Of a DNA stretch of 34,963 nucleotides, positions 1-8,093 are shown piece after piece. Location: positions 1 through 34,963 of the forward strand of contig JANWVL010000154.1 in NCBI GenBank assembly GCA_025056655.1, given 5' to 3'. How positions within the stretch are numbered: the stretch's first letter is position 1; every line of letters begins with the position of its first letter. The position numbers and the translations under genes are program-made. Below the pieces are notes generated by a model, which was not told the DNA's origin, did not search any database, and saw only the letters and a list, made by a program, of their open reading frames with translations. Source of the stretch: Candidatus Methylacidiphilales bacterium. Lineage in GTDB: Bacteria; Verrucomicrobiota; Verrucomicrobiia; Methylacidiphilales; JANWVL01.

Positions 1-160
1 GTGTAAACGGGCGCTTTTGTGGATAGAAAGTTTGGCGATCAGGACATGTGAGAGGATCGGATGAGGGGAAGGAGGTTGGCGTTTGGGGGAGGCTGGGGCA
101 ATCTTTTCCTTATGCTTTCGGTGCTTGATATGCGAGCGGAGGATGGGGGGCTTGAAGGGG
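1..160. other. Left-edge non-coding stretch
   Basis: I see no convincing gene here. The plus strand is already G-rich. A DnaA-box-like TGTGGATAG lies near base 19, but it is isolated. A minus-strand reading frame is open through this stretch to the window edge, without a recognisable domain. Confidence 0.4.
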
Positions 161-583
161 ACGTTATCGGAAGTCGCAGAGGCGATATTGAAAGATTCTG
201 GAGCGATATTGGAAGTTTCTGGGGCAGTATTGGAAGTTTCTAGCGCGATATTGGAAGTTTCTGAGGCGGTATTGGAAGATTCTGGCGTGGCATTGGAAGT
301 TTCTGGGGCAGTATTGGAAGTTTCTAGCGCGATATTGGAAGTTTCTGGGGCGGTATTGGAAGATTCTGGCGCGGTATTGGAAGATTCTGAGGCGATATTG
401 GAAGTTTCTGGGGCGATATTGGAAGTTTCTAGGGCACTATTGGAAGATTCTGGCGCAATATTGGAAGTTTCTGGCGTGGCATTGGAAGATTCTGGGGCGG
501 CATTGGAAGTTTTAAGGGTGAGAAAAAGGGGTGATGGGAGGAGAGAAAGGGGTGTTGCGCGAGGTATCGGACTCGGTTGGTGA
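83..583 (+). CDS. Doubtful heptad-repeat protein encoded by the 21-bp array
   Basis: An ATG-started frame of 166 codons runs through the tandem array and translates it as about 16 heptads of the form A-(I/V)-L-E-(V/D)-S-(G/S/E). The N-terminal 25 residues are Cys/Arg-rich and the C-terminus is basic; I recognise neither. Because the unit is 21 bp, every frame gives a heptad repeat. Changes between units are not concentrated at third codon positions, so the sequence gives no clear sign of selection on this frame. No ribosome binding site is visible. It may be a chance frame over a minisatellite. Confidence 0.2.
   Translation: MGEAGAIFSLCFRCLICERRMGGLKGTLSEVAEAILKDSGAILEVSGAVLEVSSAILEVSEAVLEDSGVALEVSGAVLEVSSAILEVSGAVLEDSGAVLEDSEAILEVSGAILEVSRALLEDSGAILEVSGVALEDSGAALEVLRVRKRGDGRRERGVARGIGLGW
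161..517. repeat. 21-bp tandem repeat array, 16 units plus one degenerate
   Basis: The core TTGGAAG(T/A)TTCT recurs with an exact 21-bp period. TTG falls at 188, 209, 230 and so on to 503, giving 16 units with no indel. A degenerate 17th unit precedes them at 161-181. Variation is confined to the bases between cores. Units 3-5 and 7-9 are almost identical, so an 84-bp block was probably duplicated within the array. There are no unique spacers. Confidence 0.95.
551..580. repeat. Partial copy of the hairpin repeat
   Basis: The stretch starting GGTGTTGCGCGAGG and ending TCGGTTGG matches the middle of the two fuller copies at 641-695 and 740-794. It lacks the TCTAAAAAGC start and the CTCCAAAG end. 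It is probably a decayed member of the same family. Confidence 0.6.
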
Positions 584-640
584 AGTATTCCGAAAGGGAA
601 AGGGGTGGGACATAAGGCTAAGGCTTTGTTTTTTTTGGAT

Positions 641-695
641 TCTAAAAAGCGGTGTTGCGCGAGGCAAAAGCCTCGCTTGACATCGCTCTCCAAAG
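641..695. repeat. 55-bp hairpin repeat, copy 1
   Basis: It begins TCTAAAAAGCGGTGTTGCG and ends CTCCAAAG. The centre is a perfect hairpin: GCGAGGC, loop AAAA, GCCTCGC. It differs from the copy at 740-794 at about six positions, several of them within the stem. The 44-bp segment between the copies is GC-rich (GGGCGGGCGCCGG). The family resembles short dispersed intergenic repeats I associate with Verrucomicrobiota, but copy number elsewhere cannot be judged here. Confidence 0.8.
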
Positions 696-739
696 CAAGC
701 GGCGGCGCATGGGGCGGGCGCCGGATTGGGCTGCGGCAC

Positions 740-794
740 TCTAAAAAGCGGTGTTGCGCGAGGTAAGGGCTTCGGTTGACATCGCACTCCAAAG
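740..794. repeat. 55-bp hairpin repeat, copy 2
   Basis: Same ends and length as the copy at 641-695, offset by 99 bp. The central hairpin is weaker (CGAGG against CTTCG with a wobble pair). It lies about 40 bases beyond the stop codon of the large Fn3 gene, so it would sit in that gene's 3' flank. Confidence 0.8.
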
Positions 795-836
795 GTGGTG
801 TGCGGGGGATGTTTTCGGTTTGTCGTGGTCGATGGG

Positions 837-3800
837 TTATGGGTTTTCGGTGATTCGGACTCGTGCGAAGCGGCGGGGATTTTGGGTGATTGTCTGGCTG
901 TCTTGCCATAGGACGCGTTCCCATTGGGTATTGATGGGTATGATGAGTAAGGCGGAGCCGCCTGGGGTGTAGGTTTGGAGGTCGTTGGTGAATTCGACTT
1001 GGTAGGTGATGCCAGGGGTGGAGGTGGCTCTTCGCCGGATGAATTCGAGGGTGAGTTTTTGGGTGGTGGTGTCGATGTAGACGTGGGGGAGGCCTTTGGT
1101 GCCGGTGGATGGGGTGATGGGGACTGCGGGGTCGGTGAGGTTGAGGTTGAAGGCGAAGCGGAGGAGGTTGGGGACGCCATCGGGTGCGGTGGCGAGGCTG
1201 GCAGAGGGGCCGTTGGGGGATGTGGTGCCGTAGTTTTGTAGGCGCCATTCTTCGATGCGCTTGAGGGTGGCTGAAGAGGTGGTCATGGAAGGGGGCGAGG
1301 AGCCGCCGGTGTTGACGGCTTTGACGCGGTAGTGATACCAGGTGTTGGGGGTGAGTTGGGTGTCGGTGTAGTAGTTTTGGGATGGGGGTGTGGTGGCGAT
1401 GGGGGTCCAGTTTTGGAGGTCGGTGCTTCTTTCGATGTTGTAGGCTGTGGCGGAGGTGACGGTGGTCCAGTAGAGGGAGATTTGTTCTGCGGATGAGGCG
1501 TTGCTGACGAGGAAGGCTGGGGCGGTGGGGGGAGGCATGAGGGCGGTGACGATGCAGAGGTTGTCTATTGCCCAGGGGTCGTGGGAGGCGGAGCTGGGGG
1601 TGTTTTGGCGCCAGCGGATGCGAGTGGAGGGGGTGATGGCGGCTGGGGGGAGGGCGACTTCGATGTCGGTCCATTGGAGGTGGTGGGGGAAGGAGATGGG
1701 GAGGGTGGTGATGTGGTGCCAGGTGGTGCCGTTGTCGGTGGAGTATTCGAGGATGACGGATTTGGCGGCGTCGGCGTTGTCCCAGTGGGTTTGGCCGTTG
1801 AGGATTTCGTGGCCGGCGCGGAATTTGAATTTGAGGTAGCCGAGTTGGTGGAGGTAGATGGGGATGGTCTGGGCTGAGCGTTCGCCGGCTGCTCCAAACC
1901 AGAGGGCTTTGCCTTGGTGGAAGCCGTTGCCGCCGTTGATGGCGGAGCCGCCGGTGATGGTTTGCCAGAGGGTGGAGGAGGCGTCGGGGTCAAAGGTGTC
2001 GGTGTGGATGCAGGTGACTTGGGTGGGGGTGAGGGTGACTTCGTTGGATTCTACGCTGCCGTAGGGGTTGGAGGCGATGATGCGGTAGGTGTAGGTGTTG
2101 TTGGGTTGGACGGTGGTGTCGGTGTATTGGGTGGTGGTGGGGTTGTTGAAGGTGGCTAGGGTGGTCCAGAGGGTGGAGTTGTTGGTTTTGCGTTGGATTT
2201 CGTATAGGGTGGCGGCGGAGACGATTTTCCAGTGGAGTTTGATTTGCTGGGGGGATTCGATGAAGGCTTGGAGTGAGGCGTTGTGGGGGCCTGTGGGGAA
2301 GGGGGTGTAGATGTTGGTGGTGACGGGCGGGGATGAGCCGAGGCTATTGTGTGCGGTGAGGCGGTAGATGTAGTTTACGCTGGATGAGATGGGCATGTCG
2401 AGGTGGGAGGTGGCTGAGGTGGTGATGACGTGTGTCCAGGGGCCGTTGTGGCTGTAGGAGCGCTCGAGGGTATAGCTGGTGGCAGTGGGCACGGGTGTCC
2501 ATTGGATGTGGAGCCAGTTGTAACCTATGTATGGGGTGGTTATGAATTCTGGAGAGGGTGGGGGTCCGTTGGGGGTGGTGGCGCTGGCGGTGTTGCTGGG
2601 GAGGGAGGTGCCGAAGCCGTTTTGGGCAACGACGTGGTAGTAGTAGGTGGTGAGCGGGGCAAGGCCTGTGTGGGTGTAGGTAGTGGCGGTGGAGTTAACG
2701 GTCTGGACGAAATCCCATGGTCCGTTGGGAGTGAGGGAGCGGAAGATGTGTTGCATGAAGATGCCTGGGGGTGGGGTCCAGTTGAGGGTGATTTGGCTTG
2801 TGGAGGGGGTGGCGGTGAGGTTTTGTGGTGGGCTGGGGAGGCCGTAGGTTACGGCGACTTCATTTGATGGGGGGCTGAGGAGGTTGCCATTTTTCGCGAT
2901 GACTCGGTAGTGGTAGGTGAATCCAAGGGTTACGTTGGAATCAGAGAATGTGGTATTGTTGATTGTATTGGTTCCGATCTGCGACCAGGTGCCGTTTGGG
3001 CCGATTTTTCTTTGGATGATGTATTCGGTCTCGCCGCTGATGTCGTGCCACTGTAGTTGCGTCTGATTTGCGGATATAGTGGCATTCAGGTTTTGTGGAG
3101 CCTGGAGATTGGGCGGGGGGAGGATGTTAAAATCTGAGTCCAACACATAGAAGGTGGTGGAACCGTTGATGAAAGAAATACCGAGGAGTTTGTTGTTGGC
3201 GAGAGAGAATAGTTTACATGGTGTCCCGGGATATACTTTGGTCGGGCCGAAGGAATAATTTTGCCCGACGAATTTTTGAAAGAGGGATTGATTATTATCT
3301 GAAAATCGGAGTGTATAGATGTCGTTTCCTAGCCAAGCAACGTCTACGATTGGGAAAGGAAGGACTGTGGGGAGTAGATTCAGGGTAGTAGGATTCAACA
3401 TATGTCCAAAATTATCCACAAGGAGACTTCCGTCTGGAGCTATACGCAAGAAAGGTGAGGAGAGGGATGAGGAATACCAATTCAAGGATGTGGAATAGAT
3501 AGTGTCTGTAATCGATCCATCCGTATCTATGTTGATCTTCTCTGAATAGATTTGGTAGTATGGTGCAGCTACCCTAGTATAGAGTCTTTTATTTATGGGG
3601 CACCATGTATAGGGATAGGAATGATCATTTGTGGAGGTGGATACGAGTGAACCGGAGGAATTGAAGACAACTTTTTTCGCATTAAGTGGATACATCTCAG
3701 GAACGACTACGAGATGAGTTCCAACGGGGATCAATGCTTGTATGTAAAAATAAAAGTTGATAAATGGGAACGGAGTGGGATTCGGGTTGTTTAGATCAAT

Positions 3801-4985
3801 TTTATAGACTGACCCTAGGGAGAAAGATAAAATCAAATATATGCAATGAAGAGAAGGTGAGTAAGTCACTTGCATGGGGTGTCCATTAAGTGGTATCGGT
3901 TGAAGATATTGTTGAGAATTTGTAGACCATCGATGTATGGCCTGTTGCTGAGAGTCTACAAGGTATAAGATGCCGTAGTTGTCTAGGAAACTAGGATGTT
4001 TTATGCCACTTGTTGATATAGAAGGTTGTGAAAATGGAGGAGGAACTATCGATGCAAAAGGAATAAATTGAGTGGATATTCCAAAGGGAGGTGAGGAAGG
4101 GGAGGAATAGAACAGTATTACTTCTTGGTTATGAGCAAAAAATGCGGTGGGAGTTTGATTGAGAAAAAGTCCCCCTACAGGTAAGAAAGACTGATTCAAA
4201 CGGACTAATCGGTTATCCGGTGTGCGAACAATTAAATGGCCGTCGGAGCTGAAGGCGGCGTCTAGGATTGCTGCACCTAGGCCTGAGACGTAGTTTAGAT
4301 TGGAGGTATTGTAAGCTACACTGCCATCTTGAATGATGTATGACTGACTTGGAGATAGCCATGTTTTAGTGCCTATTGGAAATTTACCGTCATGAGGGTC
4401 ATGAATTATAGAAGTGATGTTTCCGGAGGCATCGAGATTTATGCTACAGATTGCTTTCTGATAGGAGTTATGACTTATTAATGCAAAAAATTTATTGAGA
4501 GTGGGTGAGTATTTAGAAAAGCCGGTGTATGGATGGTCAGCGTTGTATGTTTGTATGACGTTGAGGTTGGACTTGTTAAGGACCACAAAGACTCCTTTGT
4601 CGTTGGTATTTTCGTAGTATATGTAGAGGGTATGCTGGGCAATTATGACATCCTTAATTTGTTGCTGAGCAGAATATACAAGTGTGTGGGTTAAGTTATT
4701 ATTAGTAAACCTATATACGCTGCCACCGTAAACAATGTAATAGTTGTCTGAATCCACATTGAATTTGGATGGTGTGCCATATCCATTCGGAAGTTGTATA
4801 GCAGCCAGCCACTGCTTAGTGGCGAGGTCGTAGCGGAGGATGCGGGCGGGGGAGCTTTGGAGGAGGTAGGCGATGTGTTGGTGCTGGAGGGAGTCAACGA
4901 TGGTGGCTGGGGCGTTTTTTAGGGGGATGAGGAGGCAAAGGAGGGTAAGTAGGGTAGGTTGGATGGGGATAGTCTTGGGGAGCAT
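837..4985 (-). CDS. Secreted beta-propeller/Fn3 multidomain protein (1382 aa)
   Basis: Probably a large exported surface or extracellular protein; its ligand is unknown. I chose the ATG at 4985 because it gives a normal signal peptide (MLPKTIPIQPTLLTLLCLLI, then Ala-Pro-Ala) and follows a promoter. An in-frame ATG at 5066 lies upstream of that promoter. Residues ~30-620 show repeated Tyr-Leu-Val-Asp-type strands like a YVTN/NHL propeller. Four Fn3 domains follow (~628-715, 713-803, 808-898, 898-990). Next is a jelly-roll-like, Reelin/BNR-like segment (~992-1155, with LEYSTDNGTTWH), a fifth Fn3 domain (~1152-1242) and a C-terminal domain starting EEWRLQNYGTTSPNG. That last type is common at the end of secreted verrucomicrobial proteins and may be a sorting signal (inference). 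The propeller half is AT-richer than the Fn3 half. Confidence 0.9.
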   Translation of the reverse strand: MLPKTIPIQPTLLTLLCLLIPLKNAPATIVDSLQHQHIAYLLQSSPARILRYDLATKQWLAAIQLPNGYGTPSKFNVDSDNYYIVYGGSVYRFTNNNLTHTLVYSAQQQIKDVIIAQHTLYIYYENTNDKGVFVVLNKSNLNVIQTYNADHPYTGFSKYSPTLNKFFALISHNSYQKAICSINLDASGNITSIIHDPHDGKFPIGTKTWLSPSQSYIIQDGSVAYNTSNLNYVSGLGAAILDAAFSSDGHLIVRTPDNRLVRLNQSFLPVGGLFLNQTPTAFFAHNQEVILFYSSPSSPPFGISTQFIPFASIVPPPFSQPSISTSGIKHPSFLDNYGILYLVDSQQQAIHRWSTNSQQYLQPIPLNGHPMQVTYSPSLHCIYLILSFSLGSVYKIDLNNPNPTPFPFINFYFYIQALIPVGTHLVVVPEMYPLNAKKVVFNSSGSLVSTSTNDHSYPYTWCPINKRLYTRVAAPYYQIYSEKINIDTDGSITDTIYSTSLNWYSSSLSSPFLRIAPDGSLLVDNFGHMLNPTTLNLLPTVLPFPIVDVAWLGNDIYTLRFSDNNQSLFQKFVGQNYSFGPTKVYPGTPCKLFSLANNKLLGISFINGSTTFYVLDSDFNILPPPNLQAPQNLNATISANQTQLQWHDISGETEYIIQRKIGPNGTWSQIGTNTINNTTFSDSNVTLGFTYHYRVIAKNGNLLSPPSNEVAVTYGLPSPPQNLTATPSTSQITLNWTPPPGIFMQHIFRSLTPNGPWDFVQTVNSTATTYTHTGLAPLTTYYYHVVAQNGFGTSLPSNTASATTPNGPPPSPEFITTPYIGYNWLHIQWTPVPTATSYTLERSYSHNGPWTHVITTSATSHLDMPISSSVNYIYRLTAHNSLGSSPPVTTNIYTPFPTGPHNASLQAFIESPQQIKLHWKIVSAATLYEIQRKTNNSTLWTTLATFNNPTTTQYTDTTVQPNNTYTYRIIASNPYGSVESNEVTLTPTQVTCIHTDTFDPDASSTLWQTITGGSAINGGNGFHQGKALWFGAAGERSAQTIPIYLHQLGYLKFKFRAGHEILNGQTHWDNADAAKSVILEYSTDNGTTWHHITTLPISFPHHLQWTDIEVALPPAAITPSTRIRWRQNTPSSASHDPWAIDNLCIVTALMPPPTAPAFLVSNASSAEQISLYWTTVTSATAYNIERSTDLQNWTPIATTPPSQNYYTDTQLTPNTWYHYRVKAVNTGGSSPPSMTTSSATLKRIEEWRLQNYGTTSPNGPSASLATAPDGVPNLLRFAFNLNLTDPAVPITPSTGTKGLPHVYIDTTTQKLTLEFIRRRATSTPGITYQVEFTNDLQTYTPGGSALLIIPINTQWERVLWQDSQTITQNPRRFARVRITENP

Positions 4986-4997
4986 TAATGAGGGGAG

Positions 4998-5026
4998 GTT
5001 AGAGTAGGGTGGAGGTTGTTTGTCAA
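4998..5026 (-). promoter_or_regulatory. Promoter of the Fn3 protein gene
   Basis: On the minus strand TTGACA (5026-5021) is followed after 17 bases by TCTAAC (5003-4998). The -35 box is perfect and the -10 box matches 4 of 6. The expected start of transcription, about 4991, is only some six bases before the ATG at 4985. This supports that start codon and suggests a leaderless or nearly leaderless mRNA. Confidence 0.55.
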
Positions 5027-5098
5027 GCTTATTTTTGGGGCAGGTCGGGGTGGGGCTTTTTTCCATTGCTGGGGGATGTTTTTTTGGGGGGGAGAGGT

Positions 5099-6982
5099 CT
5101 ATGGGGATTTGAGGATTGTGGCGGAGTGGGGGGCGAGGGTGAGGGTGGGGGGGAGGATGAGGAGGGGGCGGCGGAGGCGAGCGTCGCCGACGGTGTAGAG
5201 GATGGTGGCGGAGGATGGGGCTTGGATTTTGGATAGGGGAAGGGTGACAGGTTGCTTCGAGGTGTTGAAGGCGACGGTGAGGGTGTCGGTGTGGTGTTTT
5301 CTTTGAAAGGCGAAGGTGCGTGTGGCGTCGTCGATGTAGGTGACTTCGAAGGTGCCGCGGCGGAGGGAGGGGTGGCGGTGGCGGAGGTGGGCGAGGGTGC
5401 GGTAGTGGCGGTGGAGGTGTAGGTCGGGGGCGATGGGGTCGGGTGTTGGGCGGCGGGTGCCGTCGGGGAGGTAGCTTTCGGGTTCGTAGGTGTATTCTGG
5501 CCAGAGCATGGGTTTGCGGCAGCAGGGGTCGTTGGCGCCGTGGAGGCCGACTTCGTCGCCGTAGTAGATCATGGGGGCGCCGATGTAGGTGAATTGGAAG
5601 AGGGTGAGGAGGCGGATGAGGCGTTTTTCGTGGGGGTTGGGGGGGCGGTGGAGGTAGGCGGGGTTGGTGGCTTTGGATTGCTGGAAGTAGGTGGGCCAGT
5701 CGTGGTAGTGGCCGAGGTTGCGGTTGACGGCGTGGGAGGCGAGGCGGTTGGTGTCGTGGGAGCCGAAGAGGTTTTGCATGACGTAGGCGACGGATGGGGG
5801 AAGGGTGCGGCGGAGGTGGGCGAGGCGGTCGAGGAAGGCGGTAGGGGTGAGGGCTTGGGCGTCGTCGCGGAGGAAGAAGGCGGCGCAGGCGAAGGCGAAG
5901 TTGTAGTTCATGACGGCGTCGAATTCGTCACCTTGGAGGTAGGGGAGGAGTTTTTCGGGGGGATCGATGATTTCTGCGGTGAGGTAGGCTTGGGGGTTGA
6001 TGGATTTGACGAGGCGACGCCATTGTTTCCAGAATCCGTGGGGGATGCAGAAGGCGACGTCGAGGCGCCAGCCGTCTATGCCGTCGGAGGGATCGCCGTC
6101 GCCGTCGGGGTCCATCCAGCGGCGGGTGGCGTGGAAGATGTATTGGCGCGGGGCGGGGGCGATGTTGTCGTCGATCTCGAGGATTTCGGGGAGGGTGTCG
6201 TGGCCGAACCAGCCGCGGTAGGTGAAGGGGGTGCCGGTGGTGTCGTCGCGCCAGGATTCGACGATGAACCAGTCGCGGTAGGGGGAGAGGCGCTGGTTTT
6301 TAAGGAGGTCTTGGAATGGCGGGGATTGTTTTCCGAGGTGGTTGAAGACGCCGTCGAGGATGATGCGGATGTTGCGTTTTTTGGCTTCTTGGAGGAGGCG
6401 GAGGAAGAGGCGGTCGGCGGCGGTCCAGGACCAGGTGGAGGGGTCGTGGAAGGTTTCTTTGGCGATGAGGGCGAGGTCGCCGGCGGGGTCGGGGCCGAAG
6501 TGGGGGTCAACGTGGTGGTAGGAGAGGGCGTCGTATTTGTGGTGGGAGGGGGAGTGGAAGATGGGGTTGAGGTAGATGGCGTTGATGCCGAGGTCGGCGA
6601 GGTAGTCGAGCTTCTGGAGGATGCCTTGGAGGTCGCCTCCGTAGCGGCGGCGAAGGATGTGATGAAAGAGGGGGCGGTCGGGGTGGGCTTTTTCGTGGGG
6701 TTGGAGGGCATACCAGTCGGAGGTCCAGGGGTGGATTTGCCATGGGGGAGAGGTGTCGTCGGGGTAGGCACCGGCGAGGGAGTCGAGGGTGGGGTCGTTG
6801 GAGGGGTCGCCGTTGTAGAAGCGCTCGGGGAAGATTTGATACCAGATGGCGTCTTTGGCCCAGTCGGGAACGGGGAAGTCGGGTGGGGTGGGGGATGCGT
6901 TGGGGACTTCAGAAGCAGGCATGGTTCGGAATATGGAGCAGAGGAGGAGGTGTAGAAGGATATTTTTGGGGTGTGGATGCAT
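5099..6982 (-). CDS. Exported GH13 alpha-amylase-family glucan hydrolase (neopullulanase-like)
   Basis: A 627-residue glycoside hydrolase family 13 enzyme that should cleave alpha-glucosidic bonds in starch, pullulan or maltodextrins. An N-terminal hydrophobic stretch (ILLHLLLCSIF) looks like a signal peptide, so it probably acts outside the cytoplasm. The barrel starts at DAIWYQIFPERF. The conserved regions are present: DGVFNH, GWRLDVAF (nucleophile Asp308), LTAEII (acid/base Glu337) and SHDTNR (stabiliser Asp410). A beta-sandwich domain closes the protein. The long loop between the first barrel strands and the DP-rich insertion (DPDGDGDPSDG) fit the neopullulanase/cyclomaltodextrinase branch. 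The canonical N-terminal CBM34 domain is absent, so the exact specificity is uncertain. It lies upstream of the Fn3 gene on the same strand, but that gene has its own promoter. Confidence 0.9.
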   Translation of the reverse strand: MHPHPKNILLHLLLCSIFRTMPASEVPNASPTPPDFPVPDWAKDAIWYQIFPERFYNGDPSNDPTLDSLAGAYPDDTSPPWQIHPWTSDWYALQPHEKAHPDRPLFHHILRRRYGGDLQGILQKLDYLADLGINAIYLNPIFHSPSHHKYDALSYHHVDPHFGPDPAGDLALIAKETFHDPSTWSWTAADRLFLRLLQEAKKRNIRIILDGVFNHLGKQSPPFQDLLKNQRLSPYRDWFIVESWRDDTTGTPFTYRGWFGHDTLPEILEIDDNIAPAPRQYIFHATRRWMDPDGDGDPSDGIDGWRLDVAFCIPHGFWKQWRRLVKSINPQAYLTAEIIDPPEKLLPYLQGDEFDAVMNYNFAFACAAFFLRDDAQALTPTAFLDRLAHLRRTLPPSVAYVMQNLFGSHDTNRLASHAVNRNLGHYHDWPTYFQQSKATNPAYLHRPPNPHEKRLIRLLTLFQFTYIGAPMIYYGDEVGLHGANDPCCRKPMLWPEYTYEPESYLPDGTRRPTPDPIAPDLHLHRHYRTLAHLRHRHPSLRRGTFEVTYIDDATRTFAFQRKHHTDTLTVAFNTSKQPVTLPLSKIQAPSSATILYTVGDARLRRPLLILPPTLTLAPHSATILKSP

Positions 6983-7135
6983 TGGTCAGGCGAGGATGAG
7001 GTGCGGTAGGGGTATTGTGCAAGAAGATAATGTGAGGCATATGGGCCATAAGGGCCTTTCAGTGGGCGATTGAGCGAGAGCTTGGTGAGAGAGAGGAAAT
7101 TTGAAAAGAGTGGTTTTGTGGGTAGGTTTGCAGGT

Positions 7136-7834
7136 ATGAAGTTGACAGGAAGAAGGATTTTGGTTGTGGGGGGGAGTCGGGGGATCGGGGCGGCGGTGGC
7201 GCGCGGGGCAAGGGATGCGGGTGCAGAGGTGGTGGTGGCGTCGAGGACGCGTGGGAATTGGGATGGGGAGTGGTGGGAATGGGATGTGACGCGTGAGGAT
7301 GGCGTGCAGGAGGTGGAGGGGAATTTGGATGGTGTGGTGTATTGTCCGGGGAGTGTAGTGTTGAAGCCGTTTGGGAGTCTGCGTGGGGAGGTGTGGCGGC
7401 AGGAATGGGAGCTTAATGTGATGGGGGCGGTGCGTGTGTTGCAACGCTGCGAGCGTGCCCTTTTCCGCGGTGAGGGCGTGGGGAGTGTGGTGTTGGTGAG
7501 TTCTGTCGCAGCGGGAGTGGGGATGCGCTATCATGCGTGTGTGGGGACGGTGAAGGGTGCTGTGGAGGGGTTGGGGCGGAGTCTGGCGGCTGAGTGGGCG
7601 CCTAGGGTGCGTGTGAATGTGGTAGCGCCGTCGTTGACGAATACGATGCTTGCGGGGCGGCTTTTGGAGACGGAGGAGAAGCGGAAGGCGGTGGCTGAGC
7701 GGCATCCGTTGACGGGCTATAATGAGGCGGAGGATGTGGCAGGGATGATATTGTTTTTGTTGGGGGATGGGGCGCGGCGTGTGACGGGTGAGGTGTGGAG
7801 GGTGGATGGGGGAGTGGGGGCGGTGAGGGTGTAG
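7136..7834 (+). CDS. SDR-family oxidoreductase lacking the usual catalytic Tyr
   Basis: A 232-residue short-chain dehydrogenase/reductase with an N-terminal Rossmann fold. The cofactor loop is GGSRGIG, followed by VVVASRTRG, where Arg residues after the second strand suggest NADP(H). Asn of LNVMG and Ser of VLVSSVAA are in place. The usual Tyr-x3-Lys motif is not: the segment reads YHACVGTVKGAVEGL, so Val sits four before the Lys and the only Tyr is eight before it. I recall an SDR subgroup with a similar HASxxxxKGAVEGL segment, so the gene need not be broken. The C-terminal RVTGEVWRVDGG is typical. I chose the ATG at 7136 because the fold begins right after it; a longer frame from 7070 adds unrelated residues. 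The substrate cannot be told. Confidence 0.85.
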   Translation: MKLTGRRILVVGGSRGIGAAVARGARDAGAEVVVASRTRGNWDGEWWEWDVTREDGVQEVEGNLDGVVYCPGSVVLKPFGSLRGEVWRQEWELNVMGAVRVLQRCERALFRGEGVGSVVLVSSVAAGVGMRYHACVGTVKGAVEGLGRSLAAEWAPRVRVNVVAPSLTNTMLAGRLLETEEKRKAVAERHPLTGYNEAEDVAGMILFLLGDGARRVTGEVWRVDGGVGAVRV

Positions 7835-8093
7835 CGGTGTGGTGAGGGGTTGGTGGGGGGGCGTGGGATGTGGTCTAGATGGGGGGGAAGGGGTAGGAGG
7901 TGTAAAAAGGGGGATGGCGGGAAGTGGCGGGTGTGTTGTTAATTTTGATGGGGTCTTTGGAAGGTTTTGAGGCGGGGTATGGGCTGCAGTTGCTTTGATT
8001 GATGTGATCGGATAAATGACGTAAGAGGCTTGCGGTGTGGGGTTAAAAAATTTGTTGCTTTTATAGCGGAATATGTTACTGAAATATGGTGGT
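7835..8093 (+). other. G-rich intergenic region with possible quadruplex
   Basis: No gene is visible. The left part carries runs of G4, G7, G3, G7 and G4 within 48 bases (7846-7893). The right part, towards the HU gene, is AT-richer (TTAAAAAATTTG) and probably holds that gene's promoter, but I could not settle on a -35/-10 pair. No terminator hairpin for the SDR gene was found. Confidence 0.4.

Noticed and set aside
161-517. CRISPR array
   Set aside because: The 21-bp units are contiguous with no unique spacers and no cas genes nearby.
4986-5066. Upstream start of the Fn3 gene at 5066
   Set aside because: It lies before the promoter and buries the signal peptide behind about 27 polar residues.
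5540-6955. 471-codon plus-strand frame opposite the amylase
   Set aside because: Gly/Val/Glu-only composition; it is the shadow of GH13 coding DNA in a strand depleted of stops.
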